A DNA stretch of 64,000 nt from positions 62,001 to 126,000 of the forward strand of contig NW_025941725.1 of NCBI RefSeq assembly GCF_000764305.2. The letters run 5' to 3'. Under the pieces are notes generated by a model, which saw only the letters and a program-made list of their open reading frames with translations, was not told the origin of the DNA and ran no database searches. The translations under genes were made by a program, and so were the position numbers. The DNA is from Hyalella azteca (lineage: Eukaryota > Arthropoda > Malacostraca > Amphipoda > Hyalellidae). Of the stretch, positions 46,447-59,104 are shown piece by piece (within the stretch, counting starts at the first letter, position 1; every line of letters begins with the position of its first letter).

Positions 46447-46599
46447 GCCAGTAGCACTGATACCCCATTTTTTAGAGCCAAAGTGGGCCTGGATAACCCA
46501 AACAGAGACAATAAATGCGTCGCTTTTGGGACCAAGTCTCACTAATTAAACAGAGTGTATATTACGATATCAATAACCTTTGATGCATATTTAATGCGG

Positions 46600-46995
46600 T
46601 AGCGACTACATTTATACGTTTATAATACTAGATAATACCCCGATGTATATCTATAGGTAAGCATTGTCCATGATGAATCTTCATGTCTTTATCAACAGTT
46701 AACACCTTAATGCATCCTTCTTGCAGTGTTGACTATATATTTATGCATTTCTAATACTAGATACTACCCCGATGTATATCTAGGAAAGCATCGTCCATGA
46801 TGAATCTCCACATCTTCGGCAACAGTCAACACCTTTATAGTACATCCTTCTTGCAGTGTTGACTATATATTTATACGTTTATAATACTAGATACTACCCC
46901 GATGTATCTCCAGAAAGGCATCGTCCATTATGAATCTTCATGTCTTTATCAACAGTCAACACCTTTATACATTCTTTTTGTAGTGTCGATTAAAT
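46600..46995. repeat. About 128-bp tandem repeat, 3 units
   Basis: Units share ATAATACTAGATACTACCCC, GATGTAT, GCATCGTCCATGATGAATCT, TTTATCAACAGTCAACACCT and TCCTTCTTGCAGTGTTGA. Repeat starts are near 46626, 46753 and 46883. Confidence 0.9.
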
Positions 46996-47435
46996 TAATG
47001 CATCTCCATTACAGTATCATCTTCTTCCGCCTGATTAATCTCTTATCGTATACACTCATTTGATTAACTCTATAAGTTTCAACATTTTTATATTTCTTTG
47101 AACCTTCATCCTTTCTTAAAAATCCGAATCTCTTCCATTCACTGAATTGACAAAATTCTGAAAGCCGATACGAAGTCAGAGTTTCCCACCGCCTGTTGTA
47201 TTTAGTTTCAATCCTCTTATGTAAGACAATAGTTTGATCTTCAAATGCGTATTTTTTAGAGTACCCCTTTTATTTTGCTCTAGAGTTACGGATTTTATGT
47301 TCGTTTCGACTTGTAGGCTCAATTGAAGTGGATTTGCGACTCCCGGTTTCCTCTTCAGAGAATTTTAAAACCAACTCAAGAGTTGACTTGAATTCACAAT
47401 CAAATTGTATGGCTCTTTCTTTACATTTTCGATAA
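46996..47435. other. No gene supported
   Basis: A minus-strand frame at 47270-47458 (62 codons, rich in E, K and S) is unassigned. The rest is AT-rich. Confidence 0.35.
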
Positions 47436-47753
47436 CTTATTTCACTCCCTGTTACCAATGTACATTTGACTGGAAATAAATCTCATGTTTTCACTTTCAC
47501 TGAGCAATTTGACTATAAATCTCTTGTACTATATCATGAAGGGTTTGAATTTACTTTGCCCATTCATTTTATTTATGGTGTAGTTGCTAAAAATTGCATC
47601 TATAGACACGAAGATATCAGTGAATTTTCTGCCGTGTTGCAGGATTTGTTTGTGGAAGCCAAAAGCTCTCTTGTTAGTAAACACTTCAGCAGCCTTGCCG
47701 TCTCCTGGCGCTGTTCTGACATTCTATTTAAAGCGATTTTTTGGCAACTGTAA
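47436..47753 (+). other. Unassigned open frame, about 105 codons
   Basis: The frame opens after a TAA at 47433 and ends with TAA at 47751-47753. Its composition is fairly protein-like (FTFTEQFDYKSLVLYHEGFE, and later SEFSAVLQDLFVEAKSSL) without the C/F/S excess of T-rich artefacts. There is no ATG near the start, so it could only be an exon or a fragment. No family is recognised. Confidence 0.15.
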
Positions 47754-49439
47754 AAAAGCAAGTCTGAAGGAAATTAGTTATATGCTCATAACATTCCGCA
47801 TGTCACAACCATATCAATAAGTTTTCATAAGTTGGATTTTGACTTGCAAATTTAACTTACGAATACGAATTTCCGAATATTTTATCAAAAATCACGAATA
47901 CGTTGTTGGAATGACTTCTCCCTATTTTTTTCATTTTTAAACTTTCAAATGTATTTACTTTCAATTTAATCTTGATGCTTGAATTATCGGAGCATATCCG
48001 AAATGTGTTTAAATCTAAGTTCTTTGAAAATCGTTCTTTATCACATATTCATGCATTATATTGTTTCCCTTCAAAACTATGGGCAATAATTTTGCTTCGG
48101 CGGAAGTTGATTGAAAGTCGGTGGGAAATAGAAACGGCGGTTTGTGTCTTCAATATATATTTTTTTTTGGTTTGACTTGTTAGCTCTTAACAAGTTCTTA
48201 GAATCATGCGAGAATTCGAAAAAATATTAATTTTAGGTATTTGAATTCTTTGTTACAATACCGTAGACTTATAAAATTTCCCGTTTTCTTTCCTATTTAT
48301 AGTTGAACTTCAGGAATCAGATTTACAGTGTATCCAGAAATTTAAAAATTTAATAAAATTGTCGTTACTGATTCTTTTTTATCAAGCCTAAATATTAGCC
48401 AGAATCTGAATCTCCACATTGTTGAAATATATCAAAGCAAATTTATGATCGTTCATTTTTAAACCGCGCATAGATCTCGGTTGTTTCCACGCAAAATATT
48501 TTTAATTATGTTGATGACTTATTTGTATTCGAATGTTAGCTCCGCTGACATCAGGGTTGACCGATCAAATCAATTATTCATTAGTTGTACGATTTGATGA
48601 CTTCGGGATATAGTTTCCAATAACACGGCACGCCAATTGCAATTTGATCCACTGCTCGATGCTTTTTGTGTTTAGCTTTTTACAGGTGAGAAGGCATTCA
48701 TTTTAATCATTCAAATTAATTTGAGAGTTCAAGTGCATTAATTATATATGCATTCGTTATTGGCAGCCGTATCGAATTCGGCCATTAAACAGTTTATATT
48801 CAAAATAGCTGAGGCTCTGTGAAAATTTCTCCACTTTGTTCTATTATTGTTTCAATTCCTAAAATTTTAGGCATAATAAATATTATAAGTAAAAACAAGA
48901 ATTGAGTTCTCGTCTTCAAAAACTTTACCATGTTTTCCCTTGTCCAAATTGTATAAGAAAGCTAATCAATGTAGATTCATAATTTTTCTCCTAAAGTTAT
49001 CCTTTAGGAGATTTGAAATAAATTCCAATTATACATTTTTAGCCACACGATCCTTCGATTATTGTAAGAATAGTAATAAAACATTCCACACGAATTTTGA
49101 ACTCGTCATTCCACACGTCATTTGAACTCGAATTTTGAACTCGTCAGTTTTTCGTTTCATATGCAATATTTTACAATTTTTATTAACATAATTTTCCTTC
49201 AGTATACGTTTGCGGAGTGCATTTGACACTGCATTGCAAGCGTGGGATTATTCTGTATTTGTGCTGCGCCTGAGAGGTGTTGCATAAACACTGCGTTTGT
49301 TACATAAACACCGCGTGTGCAGACGCAACATATTTGCGGGTACAAACAAAAAGCCATGCAGTCTCAACTCTGCCATCAACCGTTACCTCGGCCCTCACGT
49401 TCGAGCTGAATTTTCCCATCAATTGTAAAAAAATCGTGA
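47754..49439. other. AT-rich, no gene supported
   Basis: GAATTTTGAACTCGTCA occurs twice near 49090-49150, a short direct repeat. Nothing else is seen. Confidence 0.4.
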
Positions 49440-49605
49440 ATTGTTATAGTTTCAGGAATAATCCAGACCTTTAATTTTTATATCAAGACCAAAAATTCGT
49501 AAATTTTCATAATTTTTCGGATAATCAAGGCCTAAAATTATTATATCAAGACCAAAAATTCCTGATTTGCCAAAGTTTTAGGGATAATCAAGAATTAATA
49601 TTTTT
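49440..49605. repeat. 63-bp tandem repeat, about 2.6 units
   Basis: TATATCAAGACCAAAAATTC occurs at about 49480 and 49543. Units also share TTTCGGATAATCAAGGCCT (or TTAGGGATAATCAAGAA). Confidence 0.75.
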
Positions 49606-52600
49606 GTTAGGTCCTGAAAATGTGCTGTTACAGTTTACCATCGAATTTGGTGAGCATCTTTAAATTAATAGAACTTATTATTTATAGATGGTAGTTGATT
49701 CCAGCACATAAAATTCTGTGACACGGTGACATTTATAATTAGTTATTCTGAAGGCTGGACAAATCTCGACCAGCAATTAATTTCGTTCTCACAAAACGGA
49801 TGGTGTCGTATTTTCATGCCCTCTTCCGTATTTACATTGTAACGCTGTAATATTATGTTGAAATTCAACATTTAAATGATGTGGGTGTGCGAAATTTCTT
49901 GGCGCGCGAAAGATTTTCATAAATAATGATCAAATAAGTACGACCCCAATCTCTTAGAGTCGGAAATCAAGTCTACTTTGTACACTCACTTTGCGTTCGT
50001 CGGAATGCCAAAAGAAAATCGTGCATTGAATTGAAAATTCACGTAAATTTCCTGAAATTGAATTATTTGGGATGTAACTTCACAAAAAAATCTCGGAGCT
50101 GGAGGCAGTTGAATGCTGGTTGTGAAATCCGTGGAGTACAAAACAATTCAACTTTCTCTTATATTGCAATGTGAGACTGTTCCACAGAATCAAGTTTCGT
50201 TTGCTTGCATCTTTATTAAACGACGTTTTTTTCCATTTTTTGAAAAGCTGGCTGCATTTTATCCCCCGTGGGATTATCCATGTTGACGGTAATTAAAATG
50301 ATTAGTCAAAATTTTCAACTGGAGCATTGAAGCAGCTTTGCTCTTTGCATTTGCACCTTTATGTGTTACTCAAGCATGGCATGAACAGTTAATTTGTTGT
50401 TTGCCAGAGGCTCTAAACGTTCACTTGATGCATTTATCGTGTTTGCTTGAGCTGGACCCCAGAGTGCATTTCGTTGTACCCATAAATGCACCGCTGACCT
50501 TTGGCTGACATATTCATGTCCCTCTTGTGGATTTATTAACCATGTTTACCAACTTTTTTTTAATTATTTTCTGTTGCCGGTTATCTTTGATAAAGAAATA
50601 ATTAATTTATATATAAATAATGGCCCTTAAATTTATTATGTTGACCTTTAAATTAATAATAATGGCCTTCAAATTATTAATAATGGCCTTTAAATTTTAA
50701 ACTGATTTTCGGTCATCTACGTTCAGTTGAAATTAAAATGCAGAGTCTTGCATCATTATATTTTACTTGAAGAATATTCTGTTTGAAATTTTGACGGTGA
50801 TTTAAAAATATTTTTCATCTCATTTCAGGTAAGCAGTTGAATATGAATCTCAGCATCAAAAAATCGGGTGAGAAAAACGATCGTTGTAAATATTTTTACC
50901 TGCGAAACTCATTGTTTTGTTCTATTTATCGTTACTGAAATCTCAATTATTTGAATATAAATATTTTTCATCTATTTTCAAAAACATCGATGCAAATGAT
51001 CCGAAATTTGATCTATAAGTAATTGAAAGTATTGATCGAAATATCAAACTGACAAGCTATTTCTAATTATTTGAATTATCAAAGTTTGCCAGTGGTGGAG
51101 TTTTTTATGAAAATGCCCTACAGGTTAATAATGCGCTGCTACATTTGCTTCCATAACATTTTGATTTTTCTCTACCATTTTCCGGCATTCCGAAACTACA
51201 CTCATTTACCTTCACAAACTTGTAAATTGAAAACTGTACTATACCTGATCTGTCTTTTCTGGTCAAACGAAGTTCGGTATTACTAATATTCTGTCATTCT
51301 CTTGCAGCTATTCTACTTTGCAATTTCCGCTACAACTCTTTCCAAGTATAGAAACTATTTTCCCCACTATTTCCTGTTATTCTGCTTTACTATTGGCTTT
51401 ACCTTTCCTAGAATTATTTCTATTCTGTTTCGTTGTTCGTTAATATTCTGTCACTATAGTGATGATCAATATTATCGACTAGTGCTACTGCGCTGAATAC
51501 TGAAAGCCGAACTCATCGTCCTGCTTCTCACTCCAGTATTTTGGCTTGAATTAGAAGTAATAAATCACATTCGTTCTTTTATGTCGATGTTCGCCGTGAC
51601 TATTCATAGTCGTCGAGTAAATGCATCACCTGAACATAAATCCAATCTGAGCTTTTTTCACTCGGTGAGTCTCAGTTCTTCACATTACTTTTAGTATTGC
51701 AGCAAAGTAGGGCAAATAACGTTGAAACATCGTCGAATCAACGTTATTTCAACGTTGCATACCTGCTGGGTTTAGGTCATTTCTTGATCTAAATCTATAC
51801 AACTCTTTAATCAAGGCTCGGAAGTCAAGGTTTTTGTCTGTCAAATATTCTGGATATTTGCCTATGTAGACTATTCAAGTCCAACAATGTTACATGTAAA
51901 TTGCGCCTGGCCTAACATGTCTTTATACTGTCCTGATTTATACTGGAAAGTAAATATCTAAATGCTGCCAAGCTTAACGATCGTAGGTAATTTTTGAGCT
52001 ATAAAGGCAAAGCTATAACCTATCTAATTTACAATATTGTCTTAACGCGGAACCATTTCATTCAGCGATTTACTTTCTAACTTCTCTGTTACACAAATGA
52101 TGCCACTTCGCGCATTAGCCCAAGTAGAACATTAAGGCCGTAAAGGACTCAATTTTCCATCTTCGTCGCCACCAGTGAAACTAAAGACCTTTGTTTTTCA
52201 TGTATTGTAATAAATCAAAGTAAGTTTCACTTTCTTTCTGCCGCAGGCCATTTTCGCAGCTCGAGGGATTCAGAAGCCGATATTAGATGCGCCGAGCATT
52301 ATTGAAAAAACTTCTTATTAAAACCATTACCCTCCATGATGCGCTGGGTAGAATATGATAACTCATTTCGAATATTTATTCCATAGCTCTACAAATTATT
52401 TCAAAGATGAAGTATCGGAAATTTTTGTTCCTTTGGGTTTTCGTTCATTTTTTGTAAATTAAGAAAAATGATGAGCCGTTGTAGCAATGAAGTTTATTAG
52501 CATTAGTCCTCAGCGTTTAATGCCTCTCCGGAATTCCATTTAAAACGAGACCGATGTTGCAATTCAAAGATCTAAATGTCATTTCACTTTAAATTAGTGC

Positions 52601-53134
52601 CACTAATGAGCCTCGGGTCGAAGTAATTTTAATTAAGCGAATAACTTAACCTTTTCGTTGCGTTATACAAAACCTTGGGCTCTAATCCCTTTTGTAAATT
52701 ACCTCCGAATAAATACGAGTACATATCAATTGGGTTTCTCTCCATTGTGCTTAAATTACAGTTGTTTTCTAGCAAAATGAAACATTTCTCAATTGAAATC
52801 CGTCGTTGGCTTGATTTGTAATTATTTTTAGCTATTCATCAAATATAATTCTTGTTTATATAATGTGCTCAGTAAAATTTATATGCTTAATTTGGCATGG
52901 CAAATGTGATCATTATTTTTTTAATTTTCTGTACAAGCAGTAAGCGAGGTCCATTTTCCCAGCGCTTGCGCTAAGATATCTTGTATGTTGACTAATTGAT
53001 ATATGGCTGACCGACAGGCGTAACTGAGAGCCAAATAATTTCCTCGTTCTTCTAAAGCAATCCCCTAGTGTTGCCTCCAAGCTACGATCCAATCTTGTAG
53101 CTCAATTCTCCCCCTCATTCCTCATACATGTAGG
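49606..53134. other. AT-rich quiet region
   Basis: I see no array, long frame or RNA. Minor features: AATGGCCTT(C/T)AAATT repeated three times near 50620-50700, and inverted AACGTTGAAA / TTTCAACGTT words at about 51720-51765 followed by a CCTGCTGGG. These could be the decayed end of a small DNA transposon, but the other end is not visible. Confidence 0.35.
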
Positions 53135-53389
53135 ATGACTTTTAGGGATGAACAAACATTCAAAGTGGAGGCTGCCTGTCGCAATCTGGCATGTCGAGCA
53201 AGCGCGACTAAGCCACGTGCGGCCGCTTGCAAATCAGATTATAACGGCAGCCAACAATCAGCTTCTGAAGTCGGGACCCTGAGCTTCGTTAGTAAGATCC
53301 GAATCATTTCTTTTAGCAATCGCAGACACAATAGTTTATCTGGTAGTACGGCCGGAGTACTTTCAGAATTTAATAAATTGAAAGTTTAG
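53135..53389 (+). other. Unassigned open frame, 84 codons, in a GC-richer stretch
   Basis: The frame starts at ATG (53135) and is richer in G+C than its flanks. The translation has ordinary composition, with A, R and S enriched in residues 10-45. No domain is seen. It may be an exon or chance. Confidence 0.13.
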
Positions 53390-54139
53390 TTTTGAGTTTA
53401 TTTTTGGCATCAAACAATTGGTAATTATTTTAAATTACTGTCATAAATGATTATAGATAAACTCGGGCGAAGAAACTTCAATGTCTTAATCCACGTTGTT
53501 CTGATTAAGCTATAAATATTTCAATAACTGAATGAAATAACAGTATATTTAGTGATTTGTTGTCCTAGAAAAATCCTCGACTACAAAAATATGTTCCTTT
53601 CCATTATTGAAAATATTAAAAATTTAGTATGTTAAATTACTGTTCCTGTAATGAATTTTTTTCCTGTTTACCCAAGTTTTGTTGCAAGAAGCCACATATC
53701 ACGAGTCTGATAAATTTCCGCCGCACTACAATGGCCTTTTCAGTTGTGCGCGACAGATACCACAAGAATAAATTGTGCAGTATAAATCGAGAGTTTCATG
53801 ACCATGCTTTTTTTTTGGTCGATAATTTTTTTAAGGTGGCGATATCCCTGGTCGTTGAATTTCATTCACCTAATTATCTTTAGCTATGTGCGTTTTACGC
53901 TTAATTATTCTTTTTATGAATAGTTCCAATGGAGAGATATTAAGCACAACTTATTTTTATTTACTTCTTTGTATTCTTATTCTAGATACACACTGGTCTA
54001 CTGCAATATTTTCCCGGACGTATTTTTCCGGTGCCATACGTTTCAGTGAGCCGGGTAAGGTAATGGAGCGGAGCAAGTTTCGCGATGGATTATGAGGCTC
54101 TCCGTACTCTCTTGCTCGTAAATTTATTGCTCAGCCTGG
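53390..54139. other. No gene supported
   Basis: AT-rich. Frames of 69-84 codons at 53629-53883 and 53886-54095 are unassigned. Confidence 0.35.
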
Positions 54140-54255
54140 CTATCGATTACGCGCGTCTTGTACCCCGCGTCTCCGGCGCTGCCGCTGCCTCCATGCAGCG
54201 CCGGCGTCGTCCATCTCGGGCAACTGTTGCTTGCTGACTGCCGGGAAAACGTCTT
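54140..54255. other. GC-rich pocket with a strong hairpin
   Basis: CCGGCGCTGC (54173-54182) and GCAGCGCCGG (54195-54204) are exact reverse complements around a 12-base loop, inside a CpG-rich pocket that stands out sharply from AT-rich flanks. It could be promoter-proximal, a structured RNA element or a short foreign insert. No gene is visible next to it. Confidence 0.55.
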
Positions 54256-56379
54256 GGTTTACTATATATAGTACACTTGTATAGCAAACTAGTTTAATTG
54301 TTAACGGCAGCTTATTCCTGCTTTATGCTGTCCCAGATTCAAACATCGACTTAAGAAAAAAATGTTTCAATTAGAAACATGCACCATTTTCTTATTTTGT
54401 TCTTAGTAATGTCTCTAAAAATTTCTGTCGTCCGTGAATGAATATTTCCTTTTCCAATTTGATGCAAATTCAAGTTCACATTGCGTTCACCGTGCTGCCT
54501 CGTCAGGTTGTTAGGTCTTATGTCACCGGCACATCTGTGCAGAAATGAGGATGCGAGCTGAGCCACGTGATGCAATTAAAGCCTAGCATGCATGTCTGCC
54601 TTCGTCTGATTGGCATAATTACGATTAATTACGATGCCGCAGGCAAATGTTCGTTGAACTCGGAGCGCTTCCCTCTGAACTTAGACGTAAGCATAAAGAC
54701 AATTCCGGACTTTGCTGGAATAATCCAAAGATAAGGCAAGGAATAAGATTGGCTCAGATTTGCGTACGGTTCTAGCATTGTTTGTTAGAATTTCCTTGTC
54801 AGTTATAACGTAAATCGTTGAGAGGTCAAGCTTTCTGATTTAACTTATAAGAATAAAGCTCGGCGAATGTTATAAATTTGAGTGTTATAGCTAAAAGACT
54901 TTTTAACGCTTAGATACACTGCTTACTGGTTCTTTTTATATACATTAAAAATAATTTTGGCAATAAAATAAATATATTTTCTCTCACACATGAATAATTT
55001 GTGCAATTTCGATTAATTTAGCGTACTTTATAACCTTTAATGAAGCTATGAGTTTTTTCGGCTTCTCAATTATTTACAATCGTAATATATTGAATACGGT
55101 ATTTCTCATTTTCGAACGTTAAAGTTTAACGGGTATGTGTTGCGTTCAGCCTGGCATTCCAACTGTTCATTTGTTCTCAATGGACGCTTCCGTTCTGTTG
55201 ATGAGGTCTATTTGAATTTCCATCCTCCAGTCCTGAGGAGAAACTCGTTTACTCCGTTGACTGCATTGCATTTTGCGGCTCCAAAATTACTTCGGTATTT
55301 TTTCCCTGTCAATACTTTTGAGTAATGTCGTCTCGAGTCGGAAATCCATCTCGGACGCTGCTCCAAAAGACGAACCTGAGCAAAGAAGACGGAAGTGTTA
55401 TTCGGGTACAAATAAGAAACTCGTATAACCGACCGAAATTCTACTGTAACACATAACCTTTCATTCAAGCATTAAGCAGTGACATTTAATATATGCGAAA
55501 TTTTGAAAATAAGTGAGCTTTCGTAAAACCTTTAATAAAGACCTAGACACTTCCAAAGCCATTTGTCGAGTAATGTTTGTTATGTATAAAATCGTAAAAT
55601 TTACCTTTGAGTAACAAAATGATTACATTGTGGTTTTATACTTCGATTGAAATACCTCATACAAGTTTTCTTCAACAATAAGGCTTTATTGCATTGGTGT
55701 ATTTTAAAAGAGGTTATAAAACAATGTCTTGTCACACCAATATAACTAAAGGCCGGACTCGTTGGCTCTCTTCTGTCGCGTGTATACACAAGTTTCATGG
55801 CTACGCCCGAGCTTGCACTCTTTTATGGCGATAGTTTGTCTGGGCTTGAATTTCTGCAGCGTTCTATAGTGTGCCGTGATTCACTCAGATCGAATTACCT
55901 GGATGGCTGGAAGTAACGTGTTCATTTAATCAACGCATGTTGACTCGTTATGTTTAGATTCACTTGTAATTGATAATGATGAACGATAGACCGGAGGACA
56001 TCCAGATCACATTGCCTGACTGAAATTGACTCAAGTGGCCGGAACTTACGTCGCCACCTTGCTTATACCTGCAAACTCTAATAGAAATGATGAAACTATA
56101 ATGATAAAATGATGATTCAGAGATGCTTATAGACGCGTTGGTTTAAATTTCAATTCACATTTGGGAAGAAGTGTCTTCTCATTAGAGTTATTATATGTTG
56201 TACATAAACTCGGTTCCGCTTTCATTACACTTCATATTGGATTGTGTCAATTTTTTTTAATACTCCAGTATTTCCGAACTTTCTACTTCAAACACTTCAG
56301 TATATTTCTAAACAAACATCGTTGTGCTTTTTCTCATACAGAATACATGACCTCGCATATAATGGGTTTACTCCAACCG
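54256..56379. other. No gene supported
   Basis: AT-rich with scattered frames below 90 codons on both strands, some overlapping. None is recognised. Confidence 0.35.
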
Positions 56380-56420
56380 ATATTTTTACTATTTTCATAT
56401 TATGAAAATAGTAAAAATAT
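56380..56420. other. Perfect 41-bp palindrome (20-bp arms, 1-base centre)
   Basis: ATATTTTTACTATTTTCATA (56380-56399) and TATGAAAATAGTAAAAATAT (56401-56420) are exact reverse complements separated by one T. A second hairpin, AGGTTAAAA / TTTTAACCT, follows directly at about 56421-56443. Perfect pairing at this length is unlikely by chance even in AT-rich DNA. Confidence 0.85.
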
Positions 56421-57202
56421 AGGTTAAAAAATACTTTTAACCTATACTTTTAATTTTCCAGAAAGGAAATATACGCAGTAACAAAATTTAATGTTGTCAT
56501 TAATTGTTGTTCTCTCGTAAAGTTGCACTGTAATTTAAATATTAAATTATGACACTTCTTTTACCTCAGATGTTCTTCATAACTTCTGCTGTCTTTGTAT
56601 AAGGTGAGTTTTCTTTTATGACCATATTTTATTCTATATTTTGTCTCTATCATAATTTATCTTATTTATCTTCACTTACTTCGAATCCACCTACATATTT
56701 TATAAGTGGGTTACTGGAACACAACCTCGATATCATTTATCGACGCAACCCGCGACTTTTAAGGCAGCAATAAGTGTCCCTTCCCCACCGCTATCACAGC
56801 CTCCAGTAAACCGAGACCTGCAAACATTTGCCCCATCACCTGATAGATGCTACGGCCATCACTCACACGTCCCGGACAAGAGGGAGCGATCTTTTCTCAG
56901 TTACGCAACCTGCGGCTGTCCCGATACGCTGAGGTCTCGCAGTCCAGTTTTCATTGCAAGTTAAATAACTTCTTATACTTCTATTAACTTGATGTATTTC
57001 CGGGGAAAATTAATGGGGGATATTTTTGCGGTCAGCTTTGTGTCCTTTCTTAGTTATGATTACACTATATTTGCCGAAAAATTGCTGTTTACTTTAAATT
57101 TAGCTCATCGTTTCATTGGTTCTATTATTATTACGATATAAATGCGATAAATATGGTACGTCTTAGTTTACTAGAAAAAGAGGAATTTCCCACGTCGTAA
57201 TG
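56421..57202. other. GC-richer middle, no gene supported
   Basis: About 56740-56960 is richer in G+C (for example CGCAACCTGCGGCTGTCCCG) and carries ACGCAACC(C/T)GCG twice. No long frame is present. The flanks are AT-rich. Confidence 0.3.
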
Positions 57203-58147
57203 AATGGTTTACTCTTGCAAAATCACAATACACGGGGCAACGAACGGTTTTAATCAAGTAATACACTCAAAAACAAAATGGTTTTACCATAGTAACTTCG
57301 CAATAAACTTGGCAACGAACTGTTTTATTCAAGTAAGAACATGATATACTTTGCAACGAAAGGTTTTATTCTTGATTACAGTCGAAAACAAATGATTTTA
57401 CTAAAATAAGATCGCAATAAACTCGGCAAAGAATGGTTTAATCTACTAACGACACAATACACGTGGCAACGAATGGTTTTACTCTAGTAATACGCCCGAA
57501 AACAAATGGTTTTACTATAGTAAAATCACAATAAACTTGTCAACGAATAGTTTTAATCTACCAAAAACACAATACACGTGACAACTAATGGTTTTAATCT
57601 ACCTAGAATACAATACACGTGACCACGAATGGTTTTAATCTACCAAGAACACACTACTAGTGGCAACGAATGGTTTTAATCTACCAAGAACACAATACAC
57701 GAGACAACGAATACTTTTAATCTACCAGGAACACAATACTCGTGGCAACGAATGGTTTTAATCTACCAAGAACACAATACTCTTGGCGACTAATGGTTTT
57801 AATCTAACCAGAGCACAATACACGTGACAATGGTTTTAATCTACCAAGAACACAATACTCTTGGCGACTAATGGTTTTAATCTACCAAGAACACAATACT
57901 CTTGGCGACTAATGGTTTTAATCTAACCAGAGCACAATACACGTGACAACTAATGGTTTTAATCTACCAAGAACACAATACACGTGACAACGAATGGTTT
58001 TAATCTACCAAGAACACAATACTCGTGGCAACGAATGGTTTTAATCTAACCAGAGCACAATACACGTGACAACTAATGGTTTTAATCTACCCAGAACACA
58101 ATACACGTGACCACGAATGGTTTTAATCTACCAAGAACACAATACTC
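57203..58147. repeat. 40-bp minisatellite, about 22 units
   Basis: AATGGTTTTAATCTACCAAG, AACACAATACACGTGACAACG is the common unit. The first five or so units are older and contain GAAAACAAATGGTTTTACTA. Later ones are more uniform, with subtypes (ACTCTTGGCGACT, CGTGACAAC) arranged in blocks of two or three units. Confidence 0.95.
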
Positions 58148-58250
58148 ATTTTGATAATACCACCTCTAGAGTTACGTCATCAAGTCAGCACTTACGCCAC
58201 TCGCAAGTCGATTTTGCGTACTTACGAAGTTTTGATAATACGGCCCCTGA
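58148..58250. mobile_element. Fragment related to a foldback/MITE end
   Basis: CTTACGAAGTTTTGATAATA, CGGCCCCTGA (58221-58250) has the form of the right end of the element at 58451-58597 (TTTTTTGAAAGTATAGGCCC). TTTTGATAATACCACCTC at 58149 is a second, same-orientation partial end. No left end is present, so this is a truncated or rearranged copy. Confidence 0.5.
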
Positions 58251-58450
58251 TTTTAGTTTATACTTCAACTGAAACAACCTTTTCCCTCGTATCAAACTCG
58301 ACGACTCCGTTGAATTTCGACAAATAAAAAATTATCTTATAATTTCGCATTCTAAATCCCTTAGACTTTTCAGTGTAAGCAAGATTACCGTTTATGGTCA
58401 TTAGGCTGTGCGTGTACGCTTGCAATTAATGAGCCTGACTATAATGACCT

Positions 58451-58597
58451 GGGGCCATACTTTCAAAACTCGCTAAGTGAACGTAAGTACTTACGCTCTA
58501 TTTTCTTGTCTATGATTGGTGGATTTTGCATGAAAGGCCGTCAATGATTGGCTGATGAACTTACGATCTCTTAACTTTTTTTGAAAGTATAGGCCCT
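58451..58597. mobile_element. Foldback/MITE-like element, about 147 bp
   Basis: The left end GGGGCCATACTTTCAAAA pairs with the right end (reverse complement GGGCCTATACTTTCAAAA), differing by one shifted base. Inside, CTAAGTGAACGTAAG and CTTACGATCTCTTAA continue the fold. There is no open frame. The ends resemble a common class of short invertebrate DNA elements whose ends start GGGCCNTA. No clear target-site duplication is visible. Confidence 0.68.
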
Positions 58598-59104
58598 GAT
58601 GGTCGACCACCCTCGATGTGTCCAGGCGCTGGAACGTGGTGAGTGACTGCCGTAGAGTTTACAGTCTCATTACAGACCACCTGGCGCTGTTAGTGAACAC
58701 CTTCAATTAATTTGTGTATGATACCAACGATACGGCGCGAGGTAGACAAGAGACAGGACAAAATATCGAGCTATCGATTGTTGGTCTTGATATTTCTTTT
58801 ATGGCTTTCATTCTTGAGGTACTTCGTTTATTTTTTTACATTTTTAGTCTAAATGTCGTTTGTTTTCAAAATAATTAATCGCCGGCTCAGTATGTTAACA
58901 TCCGCATTCTTAAAATTTTTACCCCTTTCCGTTAACTGTGAATTTTATCTATACGTGTTATCTGGCTCATTCGTTTCTGGATTTCAGTAAATCTTAGTAA
59001 GAATATAAAATTGCCAAATTTTTTTTATTTCAACTATTTTCAACAAATGTTTATAATTTCCGCTCTTTTATTCTAATATTAATCGACGTTAGCATCATCA
59101 GTCT
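58598..59104. other. No feature seen
   Basis: AT-rich after about 58780. No frame or repeat. Confidence 0.4.

Larger units (their letters stand above)
45756..46477. repeat. 345-bp tandem duplication carrying HINE-like copies
   Basis: Two units (about 45756-46096 and 46097-46441) share ATAAATGAGAAAATGCGCTA, AATAATCTATTGATGTCT, GAACCAGAATTAACAGACGC and AATGAATGGGAAGTATTGTA (45901 and 46246, hence a 345-bp period). Each ends with a forward HINE-like copy truncated at GTCACTCA. A third fragment (GCCAGTAGCACTGATACCCC) follows at about 46447-46477. Confidence 0.9.

Noticed and set aside
51715..51765. AACGTTGAAA / TTTCAACGTT inverted words ending CCTGCTGGG
   Set aside because: It looks like the end of a small DNA transposon, but only one end is visible and pairing is short, so I do not call an element.
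34324..58147. Possible CRISPR arrays among the regular repeats
   Set aside because: Repeats are contiguous without unique spacers of constant length, there are no cas genes, and the DNA looks eukaryotic.
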